NCBI GenBank assembly: GCA_964528765.1
Contig: CAZGVA010000012.1
Location: 1 to 24,800, forward strand
Origin: JABICX01 sp964528765
Lineage (GTDB): Archaea; Nanobdellota; Nanobdellia; UBA10117; JABICX01
DNA length: 24,800 nt
Reading direction: 5' to 3'
In this document: positions 14,193 through 21,903 of the stretch, in pieces
How positions within the stretch are numbered: the stretch's first letter is position 1
Layout: each line of letters opens with the position of its first letter
Position numbers and translations under genes: made by a program
The notes under the pieces: model-generated
Told to the model about the DNA's origin: nothing
The model's database searches: none
What the model saw: only the letters and a program-made list of their open reading frames with translations

Positions 14193-14864
14193 ATGAATTT
14201 ATCTGATAGTCTAGCTCAGTTTAATGAATCAGTTTTTCAGTTGTCATTTGAAACGGATTTTAGTTTATTTCAAAAAGTACCTGTGGAATTAGATAGAACT
14301 TTATATCATTGTTCTATTTATGGAAATAATATTTTTAGACGTAAGTATTCTAATGGTTTTTTTCATCCACGTATTCACTTAGGTGGTGGTGAATATATGT
14401 CCTTAACAAAATCATCTCCAGATATTTCTGCCGAAGGTTGGGTGAATGATTCGGAATTGCTTCGAAGTGTTGTTGAATATTTTGATGGAAAACTTAATCG
14501 TGACAATAATCCTCAAAGAGGGTTAATACCTGCGGGAATAACACATAGTAAGGTTATTAATTTTATCCAATTCCTTGGGAAAAATACTTACGAGTGGCTT
14601 AAAAAATCTGAATTAATGATGCGTAAAGAAACTTACAGCAATAATCCATTTAAAGAAGATGATGCACGTAATGCACTGTTCGACTTAAGTATTGAAGAAA
14701 TACAGCAAAGTCGGGATCCTGTTTTTACAACTCCACTTTTCGGTGATTTTTCTAAGCTAGGTTTATTATATTCCCAACTTAATTACGATAATTTTTGTGT
14801 GTTAGATGAAATATATAATTTTTCAGTAAATAATTTAAGTAATCTATATATAACTAAATATTGA
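14193..14864 (+). CDS. orphan protein inserted between eL21 and Rpo4 genes
   Basis: I do not recognise this 223-residue soluble protein. It has no signal peptide or membrane helix. A loop rich in aromatic residues and glycine (NGFFHPRIHLGGGEYMSL, about 54-71) is the most distinctive stretch. Two helical regions follow (SELLRSVVEYFDGKL and KVINFIQFLGKNTYEWLKK), then a long C-terminal tail of polar and aromatic residues. It is on the plus strand and separates eL21 from Rpo4, which are usually adjacent on one strand. Its stop touches the convergent eL21 stop with no base between. The promoter is shared with rpo4. Confidence 0.7.
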   Translation: MNLSDSLAQFNESVFQLSFETDFSLFQKVPVELDRTLYHCSIYGNNIFRRKYSNGFFHPRIHLGGGEYMSLTKSSPDISAEGWVNDSELLRSVVEYFDGKLNRDNNPQRGLIPAGITHSKVINFIQFLGKNTYEWLKKSELMMRKETYSNNPFKEDDARNALFDLSIEEIQQSRDPVFTTPLFGDFSKLGLLYSQLNYDNFCVLDEIYNFSVNNLSNLYITKY

Positions 14865-15155
14865 TTAAAGTTTCTGTAAATGTACTGATGTAGAAAGAAC
14901 TCTTTTTACCTTATTTAAGTCATGAAGTTCAATTAAATAAGAGTTACCTTGTTTTTTCTTAATCATACCGACTACATTTTTGAATCTTGGATGTGGCATA
15001 CCTTTATGTTGGCTAGGTTCATGTATAATTCGTACTCTCTCACCTATTTTGAAAGTTTTTAAAATTCGTGTGATTGGAAGTTTACCTCGATCTCGTGCTC
15101 TCTTCTTAAGCTTGTTTCTTGTCTTAAATCGGAATTTTCCTGTTCTTGTTGTCAT
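14865..15155 (-). CDS. rpl21e: 50S ribosomal protein eL21
   Basis: The large-subunit ribosomal protein eL21 at its normal archaeal length of 96 residues. The N-terminal basic region (GKFRFKTRNKLKKRARDRGK) is followed by FKIGERVRIIHEPSQHKGMP, an SH3-like barrel that ends RVLSTSVHLQKL. A TATA-like CTTTAAAAAC at 15176-15184 is centred 25 bases before the ATG, inside the short gap after SRP54, so it has its own leaderless promoter besides any read-through from srp54. Confidence 0.95.
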   Translation of the reverse strand: MTTRTGKFRFKTRNKLKKRARDRGKLPITRILKTFKIGERVRIIHEPSQHKGMPHPRFKNVVGMIKKKQGNSYLIELHDLNKVKRVLSTSVHLQKL

Positions 15156-15192
15156 AGTTTTACCTAGTTTTAGGGTTTTTAAAGTTTTAGTT

Positions 15193-16557
15193 TTACGTTC
15201 CGGGTATCAAACCAGTAGGTAATCCGCCTTTACCTTTGAACATTTTAGTTAAGTTTTTCATTTTTTGTGGCGAGCCAACCATTTTCATCATTTTTTGCAT
15301 TTGTTTGTATTGTTTAAGTAGTCCACGTACTTCTTTTTCGCTACGGCCGGAGCCATCTGCTACTCGCTCAATTCGTGAAGCATTCATAAGGGTGGGATTT
15401 TCTTTTTCTTGTGGAGTCATTGAATCCATTAAATATTTCCAAACAGTCATTTTCTTTTCTTGACCTTTGAGTGCATCTTTGGGTATTGCTCCACTCATTC
15501 CAGGCATCATGTTCATAATTTGCGATAATGGACCCATTTTCTGCATAGCTTCCATTTGGTCATATAAATCTTGTAAAGACATACCTTGTCCTTTTGTAAC
15601 TTTCTTTGCTAATTTTTCTGCTTTATCTTTGTCTATAGCAGATTCAGCTTTTTTAAGCAGAGTTTCAAGATCACCCATTCCAAGTAATCGTGATACGAAA
15701 TTTTTTGGCTTAAATTCTTCAATAGCATCCATTTTTTCGCCAGTTCCAATGAATTTAACTTGCGCACCGGTTGTTGCACAAGCAGTTAAGGCACCACCAC
15801 CTTTGGCAGTTCCATCTAATTTTGTTACAATAACGCCCGTGACTCCTACATTTTTATGGAAAGATTCTGCTTGAGATTGGGCACCCTGACCAATATCACC
15901 TGAAATAACTAAAAGTGCTTCATCAGGTTTTACTGCAGAATTTAATGATTTAATTTCTTTAGTTAGCTCCTTATTTAGTGCATCTCGACCAGCAGTATCA
16001 ACAATTACAATATCATATTTTTTGAAATCCTTTTCAAATTTTTTGATTATATCTTTTGGTTTTTTAGCTGAAGCATCACCAAAAAAATCCACTTTCATTG
16101 CTGAAGCAAGTTGTTTTAGTTGTGCATAAGCAGCAGGTCGCCATGTATCTGTTTGTATAACTGCAACTTTTTTACCTTTTTTCTTATAATATCTACTAAG
16201 TTTACCTGCAGTGGTGGTTTTTCCAGAACCAAAAAGACCACATAAGAGTATTTTTGTTGGTTTATTTTTGATTTCAATTTCTTTAAAATCTTTACCTAGA
16301 AAATTTGTAAGTTCATCAAAAACAATGTTTACTACATGTTCTCTTGCCGTCAGACCTTTTGGAGGAGCTTCTTTAGTTCCTCGGTCTCTTATTTTTTGAG
16401 CAAGTTCTTTAGCAAGTTTAATATTAACATCAGCACTAATTAGTGCTTTTTTGATTTCGGAAGATAATTCTATAACTGATTTTTTATCAACTAGACCTAT
16501 TTTAGTTATTTGTTGCAAACTATCTTTTAGTTTTTCAGATAAATTATCTAAGACCAT
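15193..16557 (-). CDS. srp54: signal recognition particle protein SRP54
   Basis: The GTPase of the signal recognition particle, which binds signal peptides and the SRP RNA and docks with FtsY (18026-19030). The 454-residue protein has an N helical domain (1-95) and a G domain with GLFGSGKTTT (107-116), DTWRPAA (137-143), DTAGR (187-191), TKLDG (245-249) and GTGEK (271-275). The methionine-rich M domain follows (about 296-454: MEAMQKMGPLSQIMNMMPGM, QYKQMQKMMKMVG). The RNA-binding DGSGRS segment is at 401-406. A CCTTAAAAAC-type TATA element at 16577-16586 lies 24-25 bases before the ATG. The gene is intact. Confidence 0.97.
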   Translation of the reverse strand: MVLDNLSEKLKDSLQQITKIGLVDKKSVIELSSEIKKALISADVNIKLAKELAQKIRDRGTKEAPPKGLTAREHVVNIVFDELTNFLGKDFKEIEIKNKPTKILLCGLFGSGKTTTAGKLSRYYKKKGKKVAVIQTDTWRPAAYAQLKQLASAMKVDFFGDASAKKPKDIIKKFEKDFKKYDIVIVDTAGRDALNKELTKEIKSLNSAVKPDEALLVISGDIGQGAQSQAESFHKNVGVTGVIVTKLDGTAKGGGALTACATTGAQVKFIGTGEKMDAIEEFKPKNFVSRLLGMGDLETLLKKAESAIDKDKAEKLAKKVTKGQGMSLQDLYDQMEAMQKMGPLSQIMNMMPGMSGAIPKDALKGQEKKMTVWKYLMDSMTPQEKENPTLMNASRIERVADGSGRSEKEVRGLLKQYKQMQKMMKMVGSPQKMKNLTKMFKGKGGLPTGLIPGT

Positions 16558-16633
16558 ATTTTATGGTAAAATTTAAGTTTTTAAGGCTTTTTAAAAGAGG
16601 GTTTAAGTAAAATAATTTGGTTTATTTTAGTTG

Positions 16634-16679
16634 AAGTATACTTTTCGGTAGTGATAAGCTTTATAAATACTTCGAAGTA
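16634..16679. promoter_or_regulatory. two perfect palindromes flanking the TATA box of the 16688 gene
   Basis: AAGTATACTT (16634-16643) is a perfect 10-base palindrome. TACTTCGAAGTA (16668-16679) is a perfect 12-base palindrome. The TATA box TTTATAAATA (16660-16669) lies between them and is centred 24 bases before the ATG at 16688. Both palindromes are built from the same half-site GAAGTA/TACTTC in opposite order, with centres 35 bases apart. The second one covers the region between TATA box and start, the usual place for an archaeal repressor. Confidence 0.6.
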
Positions 16680-16687
16680 GTTACAAT

Positions 16688-17506
16688 ATGTCAAATACAT
16701 TTAGTGATCAGCTTGGTAACTTATATGATAGATTAGAAGAGGCTAAACAAGGATTATCTTCGGAACAAAATGATATTAAAGAAGGAATTAATTTACTTGA
16801 AATACTACATGGTGATATTAATATGTTTTTGCGTAGTAATGATGCACTCCATGATATCGCGATAGTTGGTCTTGATTCATGTCCAGCAGTACATTATACA
16901 AGTATTGCAGGTCCACAAATGGATAATAGTGTGCACGAAAATTGTGCATATAAGAATGACACAAAAAAATGCGCTTTAGTAAAATATGATTCAGAAATGC
17001 ATCTATTACAAAAAAATGTAGAACGGATTGTTATTACTGAACTTAAACATACTTTACTTGATATTATACATACTCATTCTGAAACTGCAAGATTTAAGGA
17101 TGGAAATCCGAAAGATTATATACTTTTTGTTACGGATAGTACTGGTAAAATTAGTCGTTCGCATGTTAAAGTAGATCATGGTTCATATCAAAAACCTGTT
17201 GAAGCTTCAGATACAGATAGAGAAATTATTAATGCAAATGATTTATCTAAATTTCGCGATCATTATAAGAATAGAGATATTTATGTAGTATCTTTTCCAA
17301 CTAAACAAATACCGCATGATATTTTAATAGAAGCTTGTTCGATTAGGTTTACTAAAAAATATATGCAAAAAAATCCTATTGATGGAATGAATTTGTTGAA
17401 CGAATTGCTTGGGTCAAATGGTATAACTTTGCGTGAGCATGAAGACATGGATTCACCTGCAGATTCGAAACCTTCTGATTCTTCAACAGATAGATCTTAT
17501 ACATAA
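16688..17506 (+). CDS. orphan cytoplasmic protein with coiled-coil start and acidic tail
   Basis: I do not recognise this 272-residue protein. The first 45 residues are helical and probably coiled coil (DQLGNLYDRLEEAKQGLSSE). The central part alternates strands and helices, with cysteines in DSCPAVHYTS, HENCAY and KKCALVKYD that could bind metal. A further alpha/beta segment is DYILFVTDSTGKISRSHVKVD, and another is DIYVVSFPTKQIP. The last 20 residues are Ser/Asp-rich and disordered. There is no signal peptide. It lies on the plus strand between SRP54 and the FtsY/M23 pair and has a promoter with two palindromes, so its expression is probably controlled. Function unknown. Confidence 0.7.
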   Translation: MSNTFSDQLGNLYDRLEEAKQGLSSEQNDIKEGINLLEILHGDINMFLRSNDALHDIAIVGLDSCPAVHYTSIAGPQMDNSVHENCAYKNDTKKCALVKYDSEMHLLQKNVERIVITELKHTLLDIIHTHSETARFKDGNPKDYILFVTDSTGKISRSHVKVDHGSYQKPVEASDTDREIINANDLSKFRDHYKNRDIYVVSFPTKQIPHDILIEACSIRFTKKYMQKNPIDGMNLLNELLGSNGITLREHEDMDSPADSKPSDSSTDRSYT

Positions 17507-17535
17507 TTTATTTTTGTATTATTAACTTTTTTAAA
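17507..17535 (+). terminator. T-tracts after the 16688 gene
   Basis: Two T-rich runs (around 17509-17516 and 17527-17532) follow the stop in the 56-base gap before the convergent peptidase gene. This fits archaeal oligo-T termination. Confidence 0.35.
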
Positions 17536-17562
17536 TATGCTTACAAAGAATGCGATAAGTGA

Positions 17563-18024
17563 TTAGTGGCGTTTTATTAAATCATCTTTTTCAATAATTT
17601 TGTTTCCGAATCGAATCGGTATAACTTCCTTAGCTCTTTCAACATAAAAATGCAAATGTGGATAAGTAGTATATCCTGAATTACCCGATTTTCCAATTTC
17701 TTGACCTTTTACAATTCTCTCACCGACGGTTACAGAAGTTCCTTTTTGTAAATGTACGTATGTTGAAATTTCATCATTCGCATGTTCTATACATACTAAA
17801 TTACATAAATGCGCAAAAGATTCGTCAGATTCTCCGGGCCCAAAAGAATCAATAACTTCTTTTATTGTACCGTTTTCAGCAGCTAATATCGGCGTACTTA
17901 ATGGAAGTGCAAAATCAACTGCAAACTCTTGATTTATTTTCTTATGAAATGGAGCGGGTCGTACATCTATTTTATTAGCTTTTATGTCGAAAGGTATTTG
18001 ATATAAATTAATCGAAGGTTCCAT
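17563..18024 (-). CDS. M23 family metallopeptidase without signal peptide
   Basis: A 153-residue LytM-like peptidase domain with nothing attached. Expected zinc-site residues are present: His27 and Asp37 (HKKINQEFAVDFA, the long-spaced variant of the first motif), His91 (YVHL) and the pair His123/His125 (PHLHF). GQEIGKSGNSGY (108-119) and TPILAAENGTI (44-54) are typical of the fold. M23 enzymes usually cut peptidoglycan cross-links, which archaea lack. No signal peptide or membrane helix is seen, so the protein would be cytoplasmic unless exported by another route. It starts one base after the ftsY stop and must be co-transcribed with it. Confidence 0.85.
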   Translation of the reverse strand: MEPSINLYQIPFDIKANKIDVRPAPFHKKINQEFAVDFALPLSTPILAAENGTIKEVIDSFGPGESDESFAHLCNLVCIEHANDEISTYVHLQKGTSVTVGERIVKGQEIGKSGNSGYTTYPHLHFYVERAKEVIPIRFGNKIIEKDDLIKRH

Positions 18025-18025
18025 T

Positions 18026-19030
18026 TTAAAGCATCTTCTTCAATAACTTATCTGCATCGAATTTTTCTAAATCTTTGTAATCTTGTCCTACACCTAAGAA
18101 TATAATTGGTTTTCCTGTTTCATATCCCACAGATATGATTGCTCCACCACGTTCATCTGCGTCAGTTTTTGAAATGATAATACCTTCAATTCCAATTTTT
18201 TCTGAAAAATAACGCGCTTGCTCAACAGCATCATTACCGGTTAATGCGTCAACAACTAATATGGTAAAATCAGGTTTAGTAACTCGTTTAATTTTCTGAA
18301 GTTCTTTCATTAAATCTTCTGAAGCATGTTGTCTCCCCGCCGTATCAATCATTACAATATCAATACCTTTTGCTTTGGCATGTTCAACTGCATCAAAAGC
18401 AACAGCTGCCGGATCTGCACCATATTTGTGTTTAATCATCTTTATTTTTAGTTTTTTAGCGTGTGTTTCAAGTTGTTCAATTGCAGCGGCTCTAAACGTA
18501 TCTGCTGCTGCAAAAACTATAGATTTTTTGTTATTTTGGAATAATTTTGCTAGTTTAGCCAGGTTTGTTGTTTTTCCTACACCATTAACACCAACAAAAA
18601 GTAACACAAGTGGCTTTTTATTATTTGATTCTTCAATAAGATCAAGCGGTTTAGGTTTAGTAAGAACTTCTTTGAGAATTTCAGTTAATTTTTCTTGAAT
18701 AATATCAGTATTTGGTTTTTGTTTGTTCTTAATTAATTCTTCTTTTATTTCATCAAGAATTCTTTCAGATATATCATATGCAATATTGTTTTGAATTAAT
18801 TCATCTTCAAAATCATCTAATGCGGAAGATATTTTTTCTTCAGAGCGTTTAACAAAAAAACCTTTTTTAGGTTCTTTATACTCCACGTCATTTTCTTCAG
18901 ATTTTTTGAATTTAGAAACAATTTTTTCTTTTAAACTGATTTTTGGTTCTTCTGTTTTTTTGGGTTTTTCTGGCTCGTCAGCTGTGTCTTTTTTTAATTT
19001 TGAAAATGCTTCTTTTAATTTTCCAAACAT
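18026..19030 (-). CDS. ftsY: signal recognition particle receptor FtsY
   Basis: The membrane-associated SRP receptor GTPase that accepts SRP54-ribosome complexes. The 334-residue protein has a charged, Lys/Glu-rich N-terminal A region (1-60) and an N domain (61-130). The G domain has VGVNGVGKTT (146-155), DTFRAAAIEQL (177-187), DTAGR (229-233), SKTDADERGGA (287-297) and GVGQDYKDL (313-321). These FtsY-specific phrases separate it from SRP54. The TATA element CTTTAAAAAC (19052-19060) is centred 26 bases before the ATG. The usual archaeal neighbour, prefoldin alpha, is one gene upstream, separated by the 19080-19619 gene. Confidence 0.97.
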   Translation of the reverse strand: MFGKLKEAFSKLKKDTADEPEKPKKTEEPKISLKEKIVSKFKKSEENDVEYKEPKKGFFVKRSEEKISSALDDFEDELIQNNIAYDISERILDEIKEELIKNKQKPNTDIIQEKLTEILKEVLTKPKPLDLIEESNNKKPLVLLFVGVNGVGKTTNLAKLAKLFQNNKKSIVFAAADTFRAAAIEQLETHAKKLKIKMIKHKYGADPAAVAFDAVEHAKAKGIDIVMIDTAGRQHASEDLMKELQKIKRVTKPDFTILVVDALTGNDAVEQARYFSEKIGIEGIIISKTDADERGGAIISVGYETGKPIIFLGVGQDYKDLEKFDADKLLKKML

Positions 19031-19079
19031 CTTAGATTTGAAAGATTAGCGTTTTTAAAGGTAATGAATTGAAACTTTA

Positions 19080-19619
19080 TCAAATCCAACGATGCTTTTG
19101 GGGAAAATTAATATCATTGTTATGTCTTATTTTTCTATATTCTTCAAAAAGTGCATCGTGTTTTTTATCTAGCGGTACTGCATAGGTATGAAAATCTCTT
19201 ATCTCCGTAGGACAACTTTCTTTATCCAATAGTGTTGCTTGTGGTGTTTTCTTTAATATTTCTGTTGAAAAACCGTTACTGAAAAAAACTAAATTATTCA
19301 CTGGAACTTTTTGATTAGTTGTTAAAAATTTATATATATAATGCAATGTGTATCCTTGATGTATATAGTCATCACACGCAATAGTAATCCTTTCGGAATT
19401 TAATTTACCCTTAAGATATCCTAAAATATGTTTAGTTTTAAAAAAAATAATTTCTTTACGAATTGGTTTGATTTGCAAAAAGGAACCAGCTTTATTGGAG
19501 TTAGTGAGTATATTATGCATATTTTTAGCATATGGCCAGCCTTTGGAATCAACTGAGATAATGTCAATTAAACCTTCAAATTTCATTAAATCTTGCCAAC
19601 TAATTAAGTTATCTTGCAT
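19080..19619 (-). CDS. phosphoribosyltransferase-like protein
   Basis: This 179-residue protein is not a clear member of any named family, but two stretches fit a type I phosphoribosyltransferase fold. LIDIISVDSKGWPYAKNMHNIL (17-38) has the first-strand pattern, and ITIACDDYIHQGYTL (78-92) has the PRPP-loop pattern of hydrophobic residues, two acidic residues, then a glycine and threonine. The usual TG.T is altered to QGYT. The C-terminal 40 residues are polar. It has its own TATA element (CTTAAAAAC type, 19640-19648, centred 25 bases before the ATG) and lies between prefoldin alpha and ftsY, which are often adjacent in archaea. A regulatory or degenerate relative is as likely as an enzyme. 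Confidence 0.55.
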   Translation of the reverse strand: MQDNLISWQDLMKFEGLIDIISVDSKGWPYAKNMHNILTNSNKAGSFLQIKPIRKEIIFFKTKHILGYLKGKLNSERITIACDDYIHQGYTLHYIYKFLTTNQKVPVNNLVFFSNGFSTEILKKTPQATLLDKESCPTEIRDFHTYAVPLDKKHDALFEEYRKIRHNNDINFPQKHRWI

Positions 19620-19678
19620 AAGTTACTCTCTAAAAATGGTTTTTAAGAGCTTTGATTAGAAATTATTTGAGAAATTTC

Positions 19679-20101
19679 TTACATTCCCAATTCTTTTTGC
19701 ATTTGGGATTGTATAATTTCGGCTTGTATTGCATGCATCTGAATATTTTCAGTTATTTGTGTTTGGACTTTTGTGAATTCTTCAACTTGCATTTTAAGAC
19801 TTGCTTTAACTTCGTCAAGTGATTTTTTGACGAAATTTCCTGCACCAATATTAACTAAAAATTCTTTTGTATTTTCAATTTTTGTTTGCGCAAGAATTCC
19901 TGCACCAATATTTGAAAATACTTTAGTACCTGTTTTTGATTTAGGAAGAACATCAAGTTGTGATAATAGTTGATCAAATTCATTACGTTTTTGTTCTACA
20001 GCTTGCGCTTCGTGGTCTAGTTGTTTACTTTGCTCTTCAATGTATTGCAATTGCATATACATTTGTTGAAGATTTTGTTCATTTACTGCTTTCTTTGTCA
20101 T
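19679..20101 (-). CDS. pfdA: prefoldin alpha subunit
   Basis: The alpha subunit of prefoldin, a jellyfish-shaped chaperone that passes unfolded proteins to the thermosome. The 140-residue length and layout are standard. An N-terminal coiled-coil helix (QNLQQMYMQLQYIEEQSKQL) is followed by a beta-hairpin core with VFSNIGAGILAQTKIENTKEF and LVNIGAGNFVKKS (about 62-95), and a C-terminal coiled-coil helix. It overlaps the LX gene end by 23 bases, so the two are translated from one message. Confidence 0.95.
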   Translation of the reverse strand: MTKKAVNEQNLQQMYMQLQYIEEQSKQLDHEAQAVEQKRNEFDQLLSQLDVLPKSKTGTKVFSNIGAGILAQTKIENTKEFLVNIGAGNFVKKSLDEVKASLKMQVEEFTKVQTQITENIQMHAIQAEIIQSQMQKELGM

Positions 20102-20309
20102 TTGTTTTAGGTTCCTGAAGCACTATGCTTTCCTTTGATTCAGAGACTGAAACAATATTTATAAATCTTCTGGGTAGCTTGTGTTTTGAGCCAAATCGAG
20201 CCATAAGTAAGTCTTTTGCATGATTTTCATCGTTTGCAGGTATGTCTTTTGAGAATGTTTTCCATTGTTCACCTAATTTAAATTCTCCAGAAAGGTTAAA
20301 TTTTTTCAT
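20079..20309 (-). CDS. rplX: 50S ribosomal protein LX (eL20/L18ae)
   Basis: The archaeal ribosomal protein LX, related to eukaryotic eL20 (L18a). It has the start MKKFNLSGEF, the conserved W in GEQWKTFSKD, then a helix ENHAKDLLMARFGSKHKL and the strand RRFINIVSVSES. I start it at 20309 (76 residues), six bases inside the first possible ATG, because the family begins with this phrase and a TATA-like TTATTTAATG lies about 26 bases upstream. A stronger TATA-like element at 20351-20363 would give a short leader. Overlap with prefoldin alpha and position after aIF6 are the standard archaeal order. Confidence 0.9.
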   Translation of the reverse strand: MKKFNLSGEFKLGEQWKTFSKDIPANDENHAKDLLMARFGSKHKLPRRFINIVSVSESKESIVLQEPKTNDKESSK

Positions 20310-20372
20310 ATACACAATTTTTAAGTTGCATTAAATAAGTTTTTGTAACTACTCTATATAAATTCTTAAAAA

Positions 20373-21041
20373 TTAAACAAACCTTAATGCTTCGTCAATT
20401 CTCATAATCTCAAAACCCGATGTCAGCGACCCAGCAATAAATCCCTTTGAATTAGCCAGTAATCCTGAACTTACGAAATTATTTCCTAAATTTATTGTTC
20501 CTAAGCCAATTTCATAACCCAGCGTAGTTTCTATTTTTTTAATTTCTTCTTCAGAAGCATTTGAATTAAATATAGCACCTTTTTCAGTTAGTATTCCACA
20601 AGATCCAGGCACAGTTGTTTCAGCAATATTTATTTGAATGATTTTTACGCCCAATGCGTCGCCAATTTGTTTGGCTTCTTCTTTTGTATATTCTTTACTA
20701 ATTAGTGCAATTTCATCATTACAAATAATATTATTGTTTAATGCAGTTTTTTCAGTTTTAATTGTAACAAATTTAATCGGTAATTTTTTTAGTTCATTTA
20801 ATTCTGATTTGAAAATAATATCTGGTATAAGCACACAATTTGAGTTAGCTACTGCAAAAATACCAATTAGATCAGTACCATATAATTTGATTTGATATAC
20901 GGGAACTTTAAGAGTATCTTGGATTTTCTTAATATGTTTTTCAGGAACGATTTTACCAACGATACAAAACTTATCTGTAGCGATACCGTAAAGTCCAATA
21001 TTTGGGTCACCGTCAATGTTTAATTTTATAGCATGTTTCAT
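20373..21041 (-). CDS. eif6: translation initiation factor aIF6
   Basis: A ribosome anti-association factor that binds the 50S subunit and stops early joining with the 30S. The 222-residue protein shows the five-fold repeated alpha/beta units of the family (NIGLYGIATDKFCIVG, LIGIFAVANSNCVLIPD, NNNIICNDEIALIS, SCGILTEKGAIFN, GLLANSKGFIAGSLTSGFE). A longer frame exists upstream, but I use the ATG at 21041. The family starts here, and a strong TATA box (TATATATA, 21073-21082) would put transcription only a few bases before it. Confidence 0.95.
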   Translation of the reverse strand: MKHAIKLNIDGDPNIGLYGIATDKFCIVGKIVPEKHIKKIQDTLKVPVYQIKLYGTDLIGIFAVANSNCVLIPDIIFKSELNELKKLPIKFVTIKTEKTALNNNIICNDEIALISKEYTKEEAKQIGDALGVKIIQINIAETTVPGSCGILTEKGAIFNSNASEEEIKKIETTLGYEIGLGTINLGNNFVSSGLLANSKGFIAGSLTSGFEIMRIDEALRFV

Positions 21042-21142
21042 TTTATTTTGTATTTGCAATATGCAAATCGTGTATATATATAGAGCGAGAAATTGATTTT
21101 TAAGTGTTGCTAATTGATAAAAAATCAAATATTTAGAATAGT

Positions 21143-21727
21143 TTACTTATGCATATTAGCTTCTTGTGCCTTTGTAACTTTTGCTTTCTTTTTCTCTTCT
21201 GCTTTATGAAGATCTTTTGCTAACTCTTTAGTTGATTTACTTGCTTTCTCGTCTTCAGGTTTCTCTTTTTTCTTTCCAGTTAGTTTTTTCTTTAGTTCTT
21301 CAGCTAATTTTTTAGGATCTTTGCCCATAACATCTGCTTTGGTTTCGGATTTGCCTTGCGTTTTGAATTTCTTTGCTTTTTCTTCAGTTTTTTTGATAAT
21401 TCGCATATCTCTTTTAGATATTTTAGTTAATTCAACCATTGCAAAAGGAATATCGACGTCCTTCTTTGTTTTTTTATCTTGAACTTTTTTATTTTCAATT
21501 GTAACTTCTACTTTTACTTTTGATGGCGGGTTTTTTCCACCGTGTTTCCAAACTTCTTGATTGACTAAATTTGATAATTTAATGTTCTCAACTTTAGTAT
21601 GTCTTAAAATATATGCTTGAAGTGCATCAATTGCACGCTTTGATTTTCTCCAACGAGGAACTTTAAGAAATTCACGTCTAAGTGGGATGATGTATGTTCT
21701 TTTTTCGCCAACTTTAATTCTTGTCAT
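21143..21727 (-). CDS. rpl31e: 50S ribosomal protein eL31 with long charged tail
   Basis: The large-subunit ribosomal protein eL31. Residues 1-85 are the family core (RTYIIPLRREFLKVPRWRKS, then AIDALQAYILRHTKVENIKL and NQEVWKHGGKNPPSKVKV). From about residue 112 on, roughly 80 residues are a Lys/Glu/Ala-rich extension, almost doubling the usual archaeal length of about 90. The extension is predicted helical or disordered and may reach out from the ribosome surface near the exit tunnel, where eL31 sits. It starts one base after the eL39 stop. Confidence 0.93.
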   Translation of the reverse strand: MTRIKVGEKRTYIIPLRREFLKVPRWRKSKRAIDALQAYILRHTKVENIKLSNLVNQEVWKHGGKNPPSKVKVEVTIENKKVQDKKTKKDVDIPFAMVELTKISKRDMRIIKKTEEKAKKFKTQGKSETKADVMGKDPKKLAEELKKKLTGKKKEKPEDEKASKSTKELAKDLHKAEEKKKAKVTKAQEANMHK

Positions 21728-21728
21728 T

Positions 21729-21902
21729 TTAAGCTTGTATCCTATTCCGTTTCCAGTTTCTCTTTTTTCGAGTTAATCTAGATGGATGTACTTTTCGACC
21801 TAAACCAAATACTTTTGGGATTATCCAAAAAGGTGCCCATTTAGTATGTTGTTTTGCTTTAACAAGTCTATTTTTCTTTCCAGATGATTTTCTTGAACTC
21901 AT
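21729..21902 (-). CDS. rpl39e: 50S ribosomal protein eL39
   Basis: A 57-residue basic ribosomal protein that lines the exit tunnel. Minus-strand translation begins MSSRKSSGKKNRLVKAKQHT, followed by KWAPFWIIPKVFG and ends RKKRNWKRNRIQA. The W.P.W/F..P phrase and the ending RRNWRR-like are family hallmarks. The ATG spans 21900-21902, one base after the eS19 stop. It is too short for typical length filters but unmistakable in sequence and position. Confidence 0.95.
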   Translation of the reverse strand: MSSRKSSGKKNRLVKAKQHTKWAPFWIIPKVFGLGRKVHPSRLTRKKRNWKRNRIQA

Positions 21903-21903
21903 T

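Noticed and set aside
21042..21128. aIF6 with 29 extra N-terminal residues
   Set aside because: The extension covers the TATA box at 21073-21082, and the family begins at the ATG at 21041.
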